From assembly GCA_020161315.1 (NCBI GenBank), contig JAIUOH010000037.1:1-32080 (forward strand): DNA of 32,080 nt, read 5' to 3'. Of the stretch, positions 14,853 through 23,386 are shown one piece after another. The stretch comes from Actinomycetota bacterium. GTDB lineage: Bacteria; Actinomycetota; Actinomycetes; Actinomycetales; Microbacteriaceae. The notes under the pieces are model-generated. The model saw nothing but the letters and a program-made list of their open reading frames with translations, ran no database searches and was not told the origin of the DNA. The position numbers and the translations under genes were made by a program. The first letter of the stretch is position 1, and the number at the start of each line of letters is the position of its first letter.

Positions 14853-15506
14853 ATGCGCCTCGTTGCAACCGCGATAAGCAAGGGCAGCGGTGGATCGGCC
14901 CTGCCTGAGACCTCGCTTGAGATGGTGAGCGGGCGCGCCCTGCTCACTGAAATGGAGACCGAGCAGCGGCCCACCGTGCTCTCGTTGATCGTGTCTGGTC
15001 GCATGAAGCCGTCGACCGGCTCCGTGACGATTGACGGCTCAGCGAGCCGCCGCGAGCTGCGCCGCAACATCGCGATCGTCGATGCGCCAGATGTGAGCGA
15101 GCCGCACGGCGACGTGCGCTTCGCAGATGTGGTTGCCGAAGAGCTGATGTTTGCTGGGCGCATGCCATCGCCGTGGGCCGTGCGAAACTGGCTTGAAGAA
15201 CACCAGATGAGCGGTTACGCACGCGTGCCCATGGGTCAGCTCGCCCCAGAAATGCGCGTGCGTGCGCTCGCCGAGCTCGCGCTGTTGCGAGAGGGCGTCA
15301 CCGGCCTCATTTTGGTTTCGCCAGACAGGCACGGGGGCGATCCCTTTGGCTGGTGGCGCGTCGCAACCGAGCTTGCAGCGCGCGACGTGGCGGTGCTCGT
15401 GCTTGCGGGCGTCGCATCGGCAGCGCTGATTCGCGGTGCGGCGGCCAACGCCGAGCGCGGTGCGAACCCGGCCAGCGAAGCCAACAGCGAAGGGCCCACA
15501 AAGTGA
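14853..15506 (+). CDS. Pseudo-ABC ATPase partner of YhgE-like protein
   Basis: A 217-residue protein whose layout follows an ABC ATPase but without the catalytic motifs. Around residues 29-62 the sequence ends in [10 protein letters not shown], the usual segment after Walker A, yet the P-loop position reads [10 protein letters not shown]. The signature region is [19 protein letters not shown] (127-145) instead of LSGGQ, and the Walker B position is [13 protein letters not shown] (152-164) with no D-E pair. It should not hydrolyse ATP by the normal mechanism. ATG 14853 has GAGAAAGG eight bases upstream; GTG 14850 is an alternative. It overlaps the membrane protein gene by four bases (GTGA), implying a 1:1 partner. 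I infer a structural or regulatory subunit of an ABC-2-like complex. Confidence 0.7.
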   Translation: MRLVATAISKGSGGSALPETSLEMVSGRALLTEMETEQRPTVLSLIVSGRMKPSTGSVTIDGSASRRELRRNIAIVDAPDVSEPHGDVRFADVVAEELMFAGRMPSPWAVRNWLEEHQMSGYARVPMGQLAPEMRVRALAELALLREGVTGLILVSPDRHGGDPFGWWRVATELAARDVAVLVLAGVASAALIRGAAANAERGANPASEANSEGPTK

Positions 15507-17272
15507 AAATCTTTCAGATGGTTCGCTCAGAGTTCGCGAGGCTCTGGGCGACGGGCATGGCCAGAATCGCGCTTATTGCCCTTATGTGCGTGCCGCTGCT
15601 CTACGGTGGCCTCTACCTTTGGGCCAACCAAGACCCCTACGCGAGACTCAACCAGATTCCCGTCGCGCTCGTTGTCGAAGACGTGGGATCAGCAAATGCT
15701 GATGCCCCACGAAACCTTGGGGCGCAGGTAGCGAAATCACTCGTCGAAGATGGGAGTTTCGCGTGGGAACGGGTCAGCGCTGCCGATGCTGAGGCGGGCG
15801 TTGAGGCTGGCGACTTCGACTTTTCAGTGACGTTTCCGAAAGACTTCACCGCTTCCCTTGAGTCATCACAGGGTGGTGACCCACATCAGGCTGCCGTGCT
15901 GCTCAGAACGAACGACGCAAACAGCTATCTTGCCTCGACTATTGGCGACCAAGCAGTGAAGCGCATTCAGGCGAAGATCGTGCAGCAGGTCAACCGTGAG
16001 GCAGCCCAGCACATGCTCGACGGGCTCGCCGACATACGCGTGTCGCTGGTGAAGGCCCGCGACGGCGCCGAGCAGGCCGCTTCCGGTGCCACCGCGCTGC
16101 ACACGGGGCTGGGCACCCTGCGCGACGCGACCGCGGCTCTGCCCGAGCAAACCGCGCGGCTCGCGTCAGGGGCTGAGCAGGTGGCCGCGGCAGATGCGCG
16201 CATCGCACAGATCGGCCGCGAAGTTGCCGGGGCGAGCGCGAGTGTGACGGGCAAACTTGAGGCCGAGCGACAGGCCATCGCCGACCAGCTCGCCACCGCG
16301 GGCACCGACCCGGCGGTCATTGAGCAGATCCTCGCCTCGTACGACAGGGTGGCAGCTTCGGTGCGCGACGTGAACGACAGAGCGCAGACGGCAAGCGGGC
16401 AGCTCGATCAGCTCGAGGCCGGTTCGGGGCAGGTCGCGAGCGGTGCCCGCCAGCTCGCCAACGCAACCCCGGAGCTGACCGCCGGCATCGCCATCGCAAC
16501 CGACGGGGCAGACCAGCTTGCTGCCGGCGTCGAACAACTCGCGAGTGGCCTTGCGGGTGGTGTCGAGCGGATTCCCGATGCAAGCCCCGAACTGCGTGAG
16601 CATCAGGCCGCAAACATTGCCGATCCTGTGCAGGTCGAGACCTCGGCGGTGACCTCGGCGGGCACATACGGGGCGGGCCTCGCGCCGTTCTTCGTGAGCC
16701 TCGCCGCGTGGATCGGCATGTATGCGCTCTTCCTCATCCTGAAGCCTGTTTCGGCGCGCGCGATGACTGCGCTGCGAACCCCGGTCAAGGTCGCGGTGGC
16801 CGGCTGGCTTACGCCGACGCTGCTCGGCGCCGTGCAGATGCTTGCCCTGTTTGGCATCGTCGCGGGCACGCTCGGCTTCAGGGTCGCGCACCCGTGGGGC
16901 GCCTACGGCATCATGGTGCTCGCCTCGATGACGTTCGCGGCGATCATTTTGGCGCTGAACGTGTGGTTCGGCAGCGTGGGGCAGTTCATGGGCCTCATTT
17001 TGATGGTGCTGCAGCTCGTTGTCGCGGGCGGTACATTCCCGTGGCAGACCTTGCCTGAGCCGCTCACAAGTCTGCACCATTTGATGCCGATGTCGTACGC
17101 CGTCGACGGCCTGCGTCAGCTGATGTATGGGGGAGACCTCTCGAAGGCCGGCAGCGCCGCCATCGTGCTCGCCTGCGTGCTGCTCGGTGCGCTCGTGATG
17201 ACCGCGATCGGGGTGGGCCGCATGATGCGGTCGCGCACGCTGCGAGACCTGCAGCCGAGCCTGATCGGGTAG
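15503..17272 (+). CDS. YhgE/Pip-like ABC-2 family membrane protein
   Basis: A 589-residue membrane protein. A single N-terminal TM segment (about residues 21-41) precedes an extracytoplasmic domain, including an Ala/Gln/Gly-rich probable coiled-coil region (roughly 170-370) with repeated GA/ASGA heptad-like blocks. Five or so TM helices follow (about 395-575), in the ABC-2/YhgE arrangement. YhgE/Pip proteins include phage infection receptors of Gram-positives and type VII/ESX-associated exporters; the substrate is unknown. The GTG start (15503) overlaps the upstream stop by four bases; the frame is open further 5' but there lies inside the partner gene. No signal of disruption was seen. Confidence 0.85.
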   Translation: MKIFQMVRSEFARLWATGMARIALIALMCVPLLYGGLYLWANQDPYARLNQIPVALVVEDVGSANADAPRNLGAQVAKSLVEDGSFAWERVSAADAEAGVEAGDFDFSVTFPKDFTASLESSQGGDPHQAAVLLRTNDANSYLASTIGDQAVKRIQAKIVQQVNREAAQHMLDGLADIRVSLVKARDGAEQAASGATALHTGLGTLRDATAALPEQTARLASGAEQVAAADARIAQIGREVAGASASVTGKLEAERQAIADQLATAGTDPAVIEQILASYDRVAASVRDVNDRAQTASGQLDQLEAGSGQVASGARQLANATPELTAGIAIATDGADQLAAGVEQLASGLAGGVERIPDASPELREHQAANIADPVQVETSAVTSAGTYGAGLAPFFVSLAAWIGMYALFLILKPVSARAMTALRTPVKVAVAGWLTPTLLGAVQMLALFGIVAGTLGFRVAHPWGAYGIMVLASMTFAAIILALNVWFGSVGQFMGLILMVLQLVVAGGTFPWQTLPEPLTSLHHLMPMSYAVDGLRQLMYGGDLSKAGSAAIVLACVLLGALVMTAIGVGRMMRSRTLRDLQPSLIG

Positions 17273-17283
17273 GCGGTAGGCGC

Positions 17284-17943
17284 TCAGTGCGTGCCGCGCG
17301 CCGACTGCTCGTCGAAGAGAATTTGTGCACGTAGTTCGCGCTCGAGGGCGATCATTGCGTCGTTGCAGCGGCGCGTCTGATCGGCCAATCTCGTCATCGC
17401 AATGTCGCCGCCCTCGCTTTCGACCTCAAGCGTGACATCGCGCACGCGATGGAGCTGCAGGGCGACCTCAGCGATGTGCCTCATTACCTCTTCGTTATTG
17501 CCGCTCGACGCGAGAAACTGCGCCCACGTGCCGAGCGCGTCAGAGAGTAGCCCTCGTTCGAGCACAACCTGGTCGCGCAGCGCCTGCAGGTCGGCAGCCA
17601 GGGTAGTCGTATCCGGGTCGATCTGCGGCAGTGCGCGAGGAACGATGCGCCCGAGCGATATTTCGCTGCGCTCATCGTCTGCGATGGAGTAGAGAAACTC
17701 AGTGAGCGCGAGCCGGTTCACGGGTGCCCACCTTCGCGCGGTTGACCGGGCCAGTATTTTGTTCAGGATCAAGGCGGTCAGCAGAAACGTCACGAGACCG
17801 GCGGCTAGGCCTGAGAGAATCACCAGATCAGACCAGAGGCCGGTTGCCACGTCTATCCAGGTGATCACGGTGATCACGATTGTTGCGGCAACCCAAATGA
17901 TCACGTCTTTCGCGCGGCTCTTGCCCGAATGTTTCAGCATCAC
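17284..17943 (-). CDS. Two-TM membrane protein of unknown function
   Basis: About 219 residues: a basic N-terminus, two hydrophobic helices (about 14-33 and 37-60), then a mostly helical soluble C-terminal domain of roughly 150 residues rich in Arg/Glu/Leu. I recognise no family. The start is GTG 17943 or the adjacent ATG 17940, both within range of GGAGAAG upstream. It converges on the YhgE-like gene with only 11 nt between stops, so it is transcribed separately. It may be a sensor or scaffold, but there is no motif to support that. Confidence 0.75.
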   Translation of the reverse strand: MMLKHSGKSRAKDVIIWVAATIVITVITWIDVATGLWSDLVILSGLAAGLVTFLLTALILNKILARSTARRWAPVNRLALTEFLYSIADDERSEISLGRIVPRALPQIDPDTTTLAADLQALRDQVVLERGLLSDALGTWAQFLASSGNNEEVMRHIAEVALQLHRVRDVTLEVESEGGDIAMTRLADQTRRCNDAMIALERELRAQILFDEQSARGTH

Positions 17944-18162
17944 GATTCTTCTCCATCGACTTTCTGCCGCTCAGGCGGCAGTCTGACGCGGGGAGCCCCC
18001 ACTGATCACCCCACCATAGCCGGGAACGCTGCTCGCCGCGGGGCAGGTGTGGGCTTCGCGGTGCTGCCTGCACTCGGTGCCCGACTCGGCGACCCTGTCG
18101 GGGAGAAGCAACCCTGGGGAGACGCTGCTGCCCAGGGAGGCACGGCTGCTCAGTGAGCTCAG

Positions 18163-18573
18163 TTAGTTCGTTGCGAGCAGCGCCGGGAACACGTGCTCGG
18201 TGTTGAGCGGGGCCATGTCGCCGCGCGCCTCTGACGGGTCGACCCACTCGAGTTGCTCGATCTCGGCAAGCACGCGAACTCCCTCAACATAGGGGTGCTC
18301 GAACACGCTCGCAACCACGTCAAAGCCAGCTTCGTTCGCGGCAGCGGCCCGAAACACGCCGAGTTCTTTTAAGCGCGTGGGATCAAGCACAATCCCCAGC
18401 TCTTCTTCGATCTCGCGCGCAGCCGTCTGCGCGGCGGTCTCGCCCGGTTCGGGCTTGCCGCCCGGCAGCATCAGCGTGCTGGTGCCGCGCTTGCGCACGT
18501 TGAGCACTCGCCCCAGCGAGTCCCGCATCACGACGGCGCTGACGTGAATTTCTCGGGGTGCGTGCTCGTTCAT
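18163..18573 (-). CDS. Nudix hydrolase
   Basis: A 136-residue Nudix protein. The Nudix box G-x5-E-x7-REUxEExGU is complete at about residues 39-61 (GKPEPGET ... REIEEELGI), giving the Mg2+-binding glutamates. The remaining strands fit the compact MutT-like fold, and the substrate (nucleoside diphosphate derivative or damaged nucleotide) cannot be told. The ATG at 18573 follows a TAGGCT -10 box by seven bases with no ribosome site, so it is probably leaderless. It is divergent from the GNAT gene across a palindrome-bearing gap. Confidence 0.93.
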   Translation of the reverse strand: MNEHAPREIHVSAVVMRDSLGRVLNVRKRGTSTLMLPGGKPEPGETAAQTAAREIEEELGIVLDPTRLKELGVFRAAAANEAGFDVVASVFEHPYVEGVRVLAEIEQLEWVDPSEARGDMAPLNTEHVFPALLATN

Positions 18574-18653
18574 CGCTTCTAGCCTATTGCGGTGTGCTGT
18601 GCCGGGACTGGGTGATCCCGCGCCACAAAGAAACTTTCATCGAATGTATATGG

Positions 18654-18706
18654 GGCTAGCGAATGTGCTGATCACAAACGGTAATTATGGGGCACATTCG
18701 CTAGCC
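18654..18706. repeat. 15-bp perfect inverted repeat in a divergent promoter gap
   Basis: GGCTAGCGAATGTGC (18654-18668) pairs with GCACATTCGCTAGCC (18692-18706) across 23 bases. It lies between the divergent promoters of the Nudix and GNAT genes, so it is not at the end of any transcript and is unlikely to be a terminator. It may be a regulator site, an RNA structure or a repeat element. Confidence 0.6.
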
Positions 18707-18752
18707 GTATGCACAATCGAAGTGGCGGGGGTGGTGGTGCTCGAAAGAACTG

Positions 18753-18782
18753 TTGGGCGCAGCGCGCGCTGTTCGCTACGCT
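18753..18782 (+). promoter_or_regulatory. Promoter of the GNAT gene
   Basis: TTGGGC (18753-18758) and TACGCT (18777-18782) are 18 bases apart, and the ATG begins exactly seven bases after the -10, so the transcript would start on the initiator codon. Confidence 0.55.
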
Positions 18783-18788
18783 TGGCGC

Positions 18789-19325
18789 ATGGCTCTTCCG
18801 ATTCTTGAACCCCTTGTCGGCCCGCTGGTCACGTTGCGTGCGGTAACAGATGCTGACAGGGACCCACTGGTGAGCATTCTCGCCGAACCAGAAGTCTCGG
18901 TGTGGTGGGTCGGTTACACGCCCGAGCGAGTGCAGGCCGAGTTCGTCGAAGTCGAGTCGTCTCGCATCATCGAGGTCGAGGGGCAGTGTGTCGGCGCGAT
19001 GTTTGTGCTGCGCGGCGAAGACCCCGAGTACCCGACCACGGTGATGCACCTGTTTCTCGCCACCGAGTTCAGGGGTCGCCGCATCGGTGAAGAGGCGCTC
19101 GCGCTCGCGATTCGCGAAGAGTTCGCGGCCGGGGTGACGAGGGTCACTCTCGACCCGAACATTCATAATGACGGTGCCATTCGTAGTTACGAGCGTCTCG
19201 GCTTCAAGCGGATCGGCGTGCTGCGCGACTACCAAGTGCGCCCCGGCGGTCACCTCGAAGACGCACTGTTCATGGATCTCACGCGAAGCGACTTTCCCGA
19301 CGGCCCGCCGCTGCCGCCCCGTTAG
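18789..19325 (+). CDS. GNAT acetyltransferase, AAC(6')/RimJ-like
   Basis: A 178-residue GNAT protein. The acetyl-CoA-binding motif A is seen as EFRGRRIGEEAL (Q/R-x-x-G-x-G/A type), followed by VTLDPNIHNDGAIRSYERLGFKRIG, here noted by its parts DPNIHND and SYERLGFK, which resemble the AAC(6') and RimJ/L groups. The tryptophan-rich VWWVGYTPE near the N-terminus is also AAC(6')-like. The substrate may be an aminoglycoside, a peptide N-terminus or a small amine; sequence alone does not decide. The ATG 18789 is chosen from the leaderless promoter geometry; an in-frame codon 36 bases upstream lies inside that promoter. A single gene, followed by a REP-like repeat. Confidence 0.85.
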   Translation: MALPILEPLVGPLVTLRAVTDADRDPLVSILAEPEVSVWWVGYTPERVQAEFVEVESSRIIEVEGQCVGAMFVLRGEDPEYPTTVMHLFLATEFRGRRIGEEALALAIREEFAAGVTRVTLDPNIHNDGAIRSYERLGFKRIGVLRDYQVRPGGHLEDALFMDLTRSDFPDGPPLPPR

Positions 19326-19330
19326 GCATC

Positions 19331-19405
19331 GCTGGTCGAGCTTGTCGAGACCGAGGGCAGGTTTATCTCGACGGGGGTCCTGCCCTTGTCGAACGGCTCG
19401 AGGAA
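19331..19405. repeat. REP-like element, copy A
   Basis: It contains ATCTCGACGGGGGT (19365-19378) and TTGTCGAACGGCTCGA (19386-19401), both shared in order and spacing with copy B after hutG (30013-30026 and 30035-30050). A 7-bp stem GGGCAGG/CCTGCCC (19355-19361, 19379-19385) brackets the first block, and GGTCGAGCTTGTCGAGACC occurs at 19334-19352. Elements with this TCGACAAGCTCGA flavour are common intergenic repeats in actinobacteria. Confidence 0.6.
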
Positions 19406-19432
19406 CGTGCCGCTGGCCGATCGCCAGATATA

Positions 19433-19473
19433 CGAAAAGGATCGCCCTCGTGCGTGAGAGGCGATCCTTTTCG
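19433..19473. terminator. Bidirectional terminator between GNAT gene and mscL
   Basis: 14-bp arms CGAAAAGGATCGCC (19433-19446) and GGCGATCCTTTTCG (19460-19473) are separated by 13 bases. The A4/T4 blocks are inside the stem. It lies between two converging genes and can end both transcripts. Confidence 0.85.
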
Positions 19474-19491
19474 CTGTGAAACCGCGCGAAC

Positions 19492-19932
19492 TTATTCGCC
19501 GTGGGCGCCGTGCGAACCTTGCTGCGGCTTCGCTGCAGAGGCATCGCGGGCAGCGAGCAGGTCGCGGATCTCGGTGAGCAGGTCAGTTTCGGTGGCCGTT
19601 GCCTCTTCTTCCTCCTGCTTGTGGCCGTGCTTGCGTACGTACATCGCCTCGTTGAACTTGTTCATGGGCATGACGATCGCGAAGTAGACGACCGCTGCAA
19701 CGAGCAAGAAGTTAATGATGGCGCCGATGACGGCTCCGACGCCGAGGGCGACCGGTCCAACCTGCAGCACGGCCTTGTTGATCTCGTCGGCGTTGAAGAT
19801 CGCCGCGATGATCGGGTTGAAGATGCCTTCAACGAGCGAGTTGACGATCGCGGTAAACGCGGCGCCGATAATCACAGCAACGGCCAATTCGACCACGTTG
19901 CCGCGCATGATGAATTCTCTGAATCCCTTCAC
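19492..19932 (-). CDS. mscL: Large-conductance mechanosensitive channel MscL
   Basis: 146 residues, usual MscL length. The N-terminal amphipathic GFREFIMRGNVVELAVAV is the family hallmark; TM1 is about residues 12-45 (with NSLVEGIFNPII) and TM2 about 65-92 (GAVIGAIINFLLVAAVVYFAI), followed by a charged C-terminal helix rich in Glu and a short tail. It opens at high membrane tension and releases solutes during hypo-osmotic shock. The start is the GTG at 19932, because GAAAGGA stands eight bases upstream and the family begins here; an ATG seven codons later would cut the amphipathic helix. Confidence 0.96.
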   Translation of the reverse strand: MKGFREFIMRGNVVELAVAVIIGAAFTAIVNSLVEGIFNPIIAAIFNADEINKAVLQVGPVALGVGAVIGAIINFLLVAAVVYFAIVMPMNKFNEAMYVRKHGHKQEEEEATATETDLLTEIRDLLAARDASAAKPQQGSHGAHGE

Positions 19933-20007
19933 CGGGGGGTTCCTTTCGCCTGGCTTCGCGTGTTGCGAATGCTCTGGGTCGAGTTTAGCTGCACCCTCAT
20001 TGCATGC

Positions 20008-20023
20008 GTCTGGAATCCCAGAC
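20008..20023. promoter_or_regulatory. Putative HutR box upstream of hutU
   Basis: GTCTGGAATCCCAGAC is identical to the 16-bp site between hutH and hutG (28925-28940). Its right arm also pairs with GTCTGGG at 20032-20038, making a second, overlapping dyad. It fits the frame TCTGnnATnCCAGA that I recall for IclR-type HutR of Corynebacterium. It sits about 110 bases before the hutU start. Confidence 0.7.
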
Positions 20024-20131
20024 ATCGAGTGGTCTGGGTACGTTGAGGGGAGACCCAAAGCGCGGTGAAATGGGGGTATCGCTGATCCTCTTCAACGAGT
20101 GGGATCGCGGCCCAAGACGAAAGGCAACACC

Positions 20132-21859
<1,728 letters not shown>

Positions 21860-21866
21860 GACTCAC

Positions 21867-21980
21867 GGAACCCGAACACAGTTTTCAAATTACATCGCGA
21901 CGTTGCGAGTTGGAGGTATGCAAAATCGCATACCTCCAACTCGCAAAAGCGACATAATTTGAAAACTGAGTCCGGGTTCC
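21867..21980. repeat. 114-bp near-palindromic element between hutU and hutI
   Basis: Three nested pairs share one axis. GGAACCCG pairs with CGGGTTCC (21867-21874, 21973-21980). AGTTTTCAAATTA pairs with TAATTTGAAAACT (21880-21892, 21955-21967). TTGCGAGTTGGAGGTATGC pairs with its complement (21903-21921, 21928-21946) around a 6-nt loop. The AT-rich middle arm is unlike the surrounding coding DNA. It could be a MITE-like insertion or an oversized terminator after hutU. Confidence 0.75.
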
Positions 21981-22087
21981 TCTCGTTGGAGGCTAGCCCA
22001 GCCGGTGAACACGTGCATCTTGAGAGGCGCTTTCGCCATTGCTAAGCCGCCTCGGCATTCCGTGTACGACCATGAAAAGGTAGAGAC

Positions 22088-23323
22088 ATGAGTACACTGC
22101 TGATCGATAACATCGGTGAACTGACCACGAACGACGAGACGCTCGGCGAGGGTATCGGGGGGCGGCTGAAAGATGCCGCCGTCGTAGTCGAGGGTGGCGT
22201 GGTTGCGTGGGTTGGGTCGGCAAACGACGCACCCGCTGCCGACGAGCGCTTCGATGCGGCTGGGCGCGCGGTGCTGCCTGGGTGGGTTGACTCGCACACG
22301 CACATGGTGTTCGCCGGTGATCGCACCGCCGAGTTCGAGGCGCGCATGGCTGGGGAGTCGTATGCCGCTGGCGGCATCAATGTCACGGTGAACGCGACGC
22401 GCGAGGCGAGCGACGCGCAGCTCGCCGCCAATCTTGAGCGTCTCGTCGCCGAGGGGCGCCGCGGTGGCACCACCACCTTTGAGACCAAGACAGGTTACGG
22501 GCTCACCGTTGAAGACGAGGTGCGCAGCGCGCGCATCGCGTGTGAGAGCGCTGACGCAGTGACATTCCTCGGTGCGCATCTAGTGCCGGCGGGAGCTGAT
22601 GCGGCTGAGTATCTCGAACTCGTGGTCGGGCCGATGCTCGACGCGGTCGCGCCGTTTGTGAGCGCGGTCGATGTGTTTTGCGAGACCGGCGCATTTGACG
22701 GCGAGGCCTCCTCGCGCGTGCTTGAATCTGCCGCAGCAAAGGGCCTCGCGACCCGCGTGCACGGCAACCAGCTCGGGCACGGCCCCGGCGCGCAGCTCGC
22801 GGTCGCGCACGGCTCGCTCAGCGTTGACCATCTGGCATTTTTGACTGACGATGACGTCGAGGCGCTCGTCGGGTCGTGGGCCAGCTGGAACAGCGGCGCT
22901 GGCGCTCGTGGCACAGTGGCGACAGTGTTGCCCGCCTGCGACCTATCGACACGGATGCCTCTCGCTCCGGCGAAACGGCTTCTCGAGGCCGGCGCCACCA
23001 TCGCCATCGCCTCAAACTGCAATCCCGGCACGTCATACACGAACTCGATGAACTTCTGCGTCGCGACTGCGGTGCTGCAGATGGGTCTCACCGTGCAGCA
23101 GGCGGTGCGGGCCGCGACCCTTGGTGGTGCGATCGCGCTCGGCATGCACGAAGACGGTTGGGTCGATCCGCGAGGCAACGCGCAGGCGCGAGTCGGTGTG
23201 ATCGCACCGGGCGCGCGAGCCGACCTGCAGCTGCTTGAAGCGCCCTCGGTGACGCACCTTGCCTACCGCCCGGGCATGCCGCTCACGGACGCCGTCTGGC
23301 GTGCGGGTGCGCGGGTCGCATAG
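22088..23323 (+). CDS. hutI: Imidazolonepropionase
   Basis: A 411-residue amidohydrolase-superfamily enzyme, third step of histidine breakdown: it opens 4-imidazolone-5-propionate to N-formimino-L-glutamate. Metal-binding VDSHTH gives H70 and H72; the downstream KTGYGL, GAHLVP, VHGNQLGHG and SVDHL supply the remaining metal and substrate residues. The C-terminal NPGTSYTNSMNF and AATLGGAIALG blocks are typical of HutI. The ATG at 22088 follows AAAAGG by eight bases. It lies downstream of hutU on the same strand but with a 228-bp gap. Length and motifs are normal. Confidence 0.97.
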   Translation: MSTLLIDNIGELTTNDETLGEGIGGRLKDAAVVVEGGVVAWVGSANDAPAADERFDAAGRAVLPGWVDSHTHMVFAGDRTAEFEARMAGESYAAGGINVTVNATREASDAQLAANLERLVAEGRRGGTTTFETKTGYGLTVEDEVRSARIACESADAVTFLGAHLVPAGADAAEYLELVVGPMLDAVAPFVSAVDVFCETGAFDGEASSRVLESAAAKGLATRVHGNQLGHGPGAQLAVAHGSLSVDHLAFLTDDDVEALVGSWASWNSGAGARGTVATVLPACDLSTRMPLAPAKRLLEAGATIAIASNCNPGTSYTNSMNFCVATAVLQMGLTVQQAVRAATLGGAIALGMHEDGWVDPRGNAQARVGVIAPGARADLQLLEAPSVTHLAYRPGMPLTDAVWRAGARVA

Positions 23324-23332
23324 CGAGGAGCC

Positions 23333-23349
23333 AAGGCAAGCCTTGCCTT
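23333..23349. promoter_or_regulatory. 17-bp palindrome resembling a DtxR-family box
   Basis: AAGGCAAG-C-CTTGCCTT is a perfect dyad 10 bases after the hutI stop and 38 before the metal ATPase. Centred on the DtxR/IdeR consensus TTAGGTTAGGCTAACCTAA it matches 10 of 19 positions, including both AGG/CCT arms. A metal-dependent repressor of the ATPase is plausible; a simple hairpin after hutI is the alternative. Confidence 0.45.
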
Positions 23350-23386
23350 CGATGCGAGTGTCGGTGGTGCCCGCCAGAATGGAGGT

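Noticed and set aside
16166-17080. Minus-strand frame of 304 codons inside the YhgE-like gene
   Set aside because: Antisense shadow, His/Arg-rich with low-complexity character and no family match.
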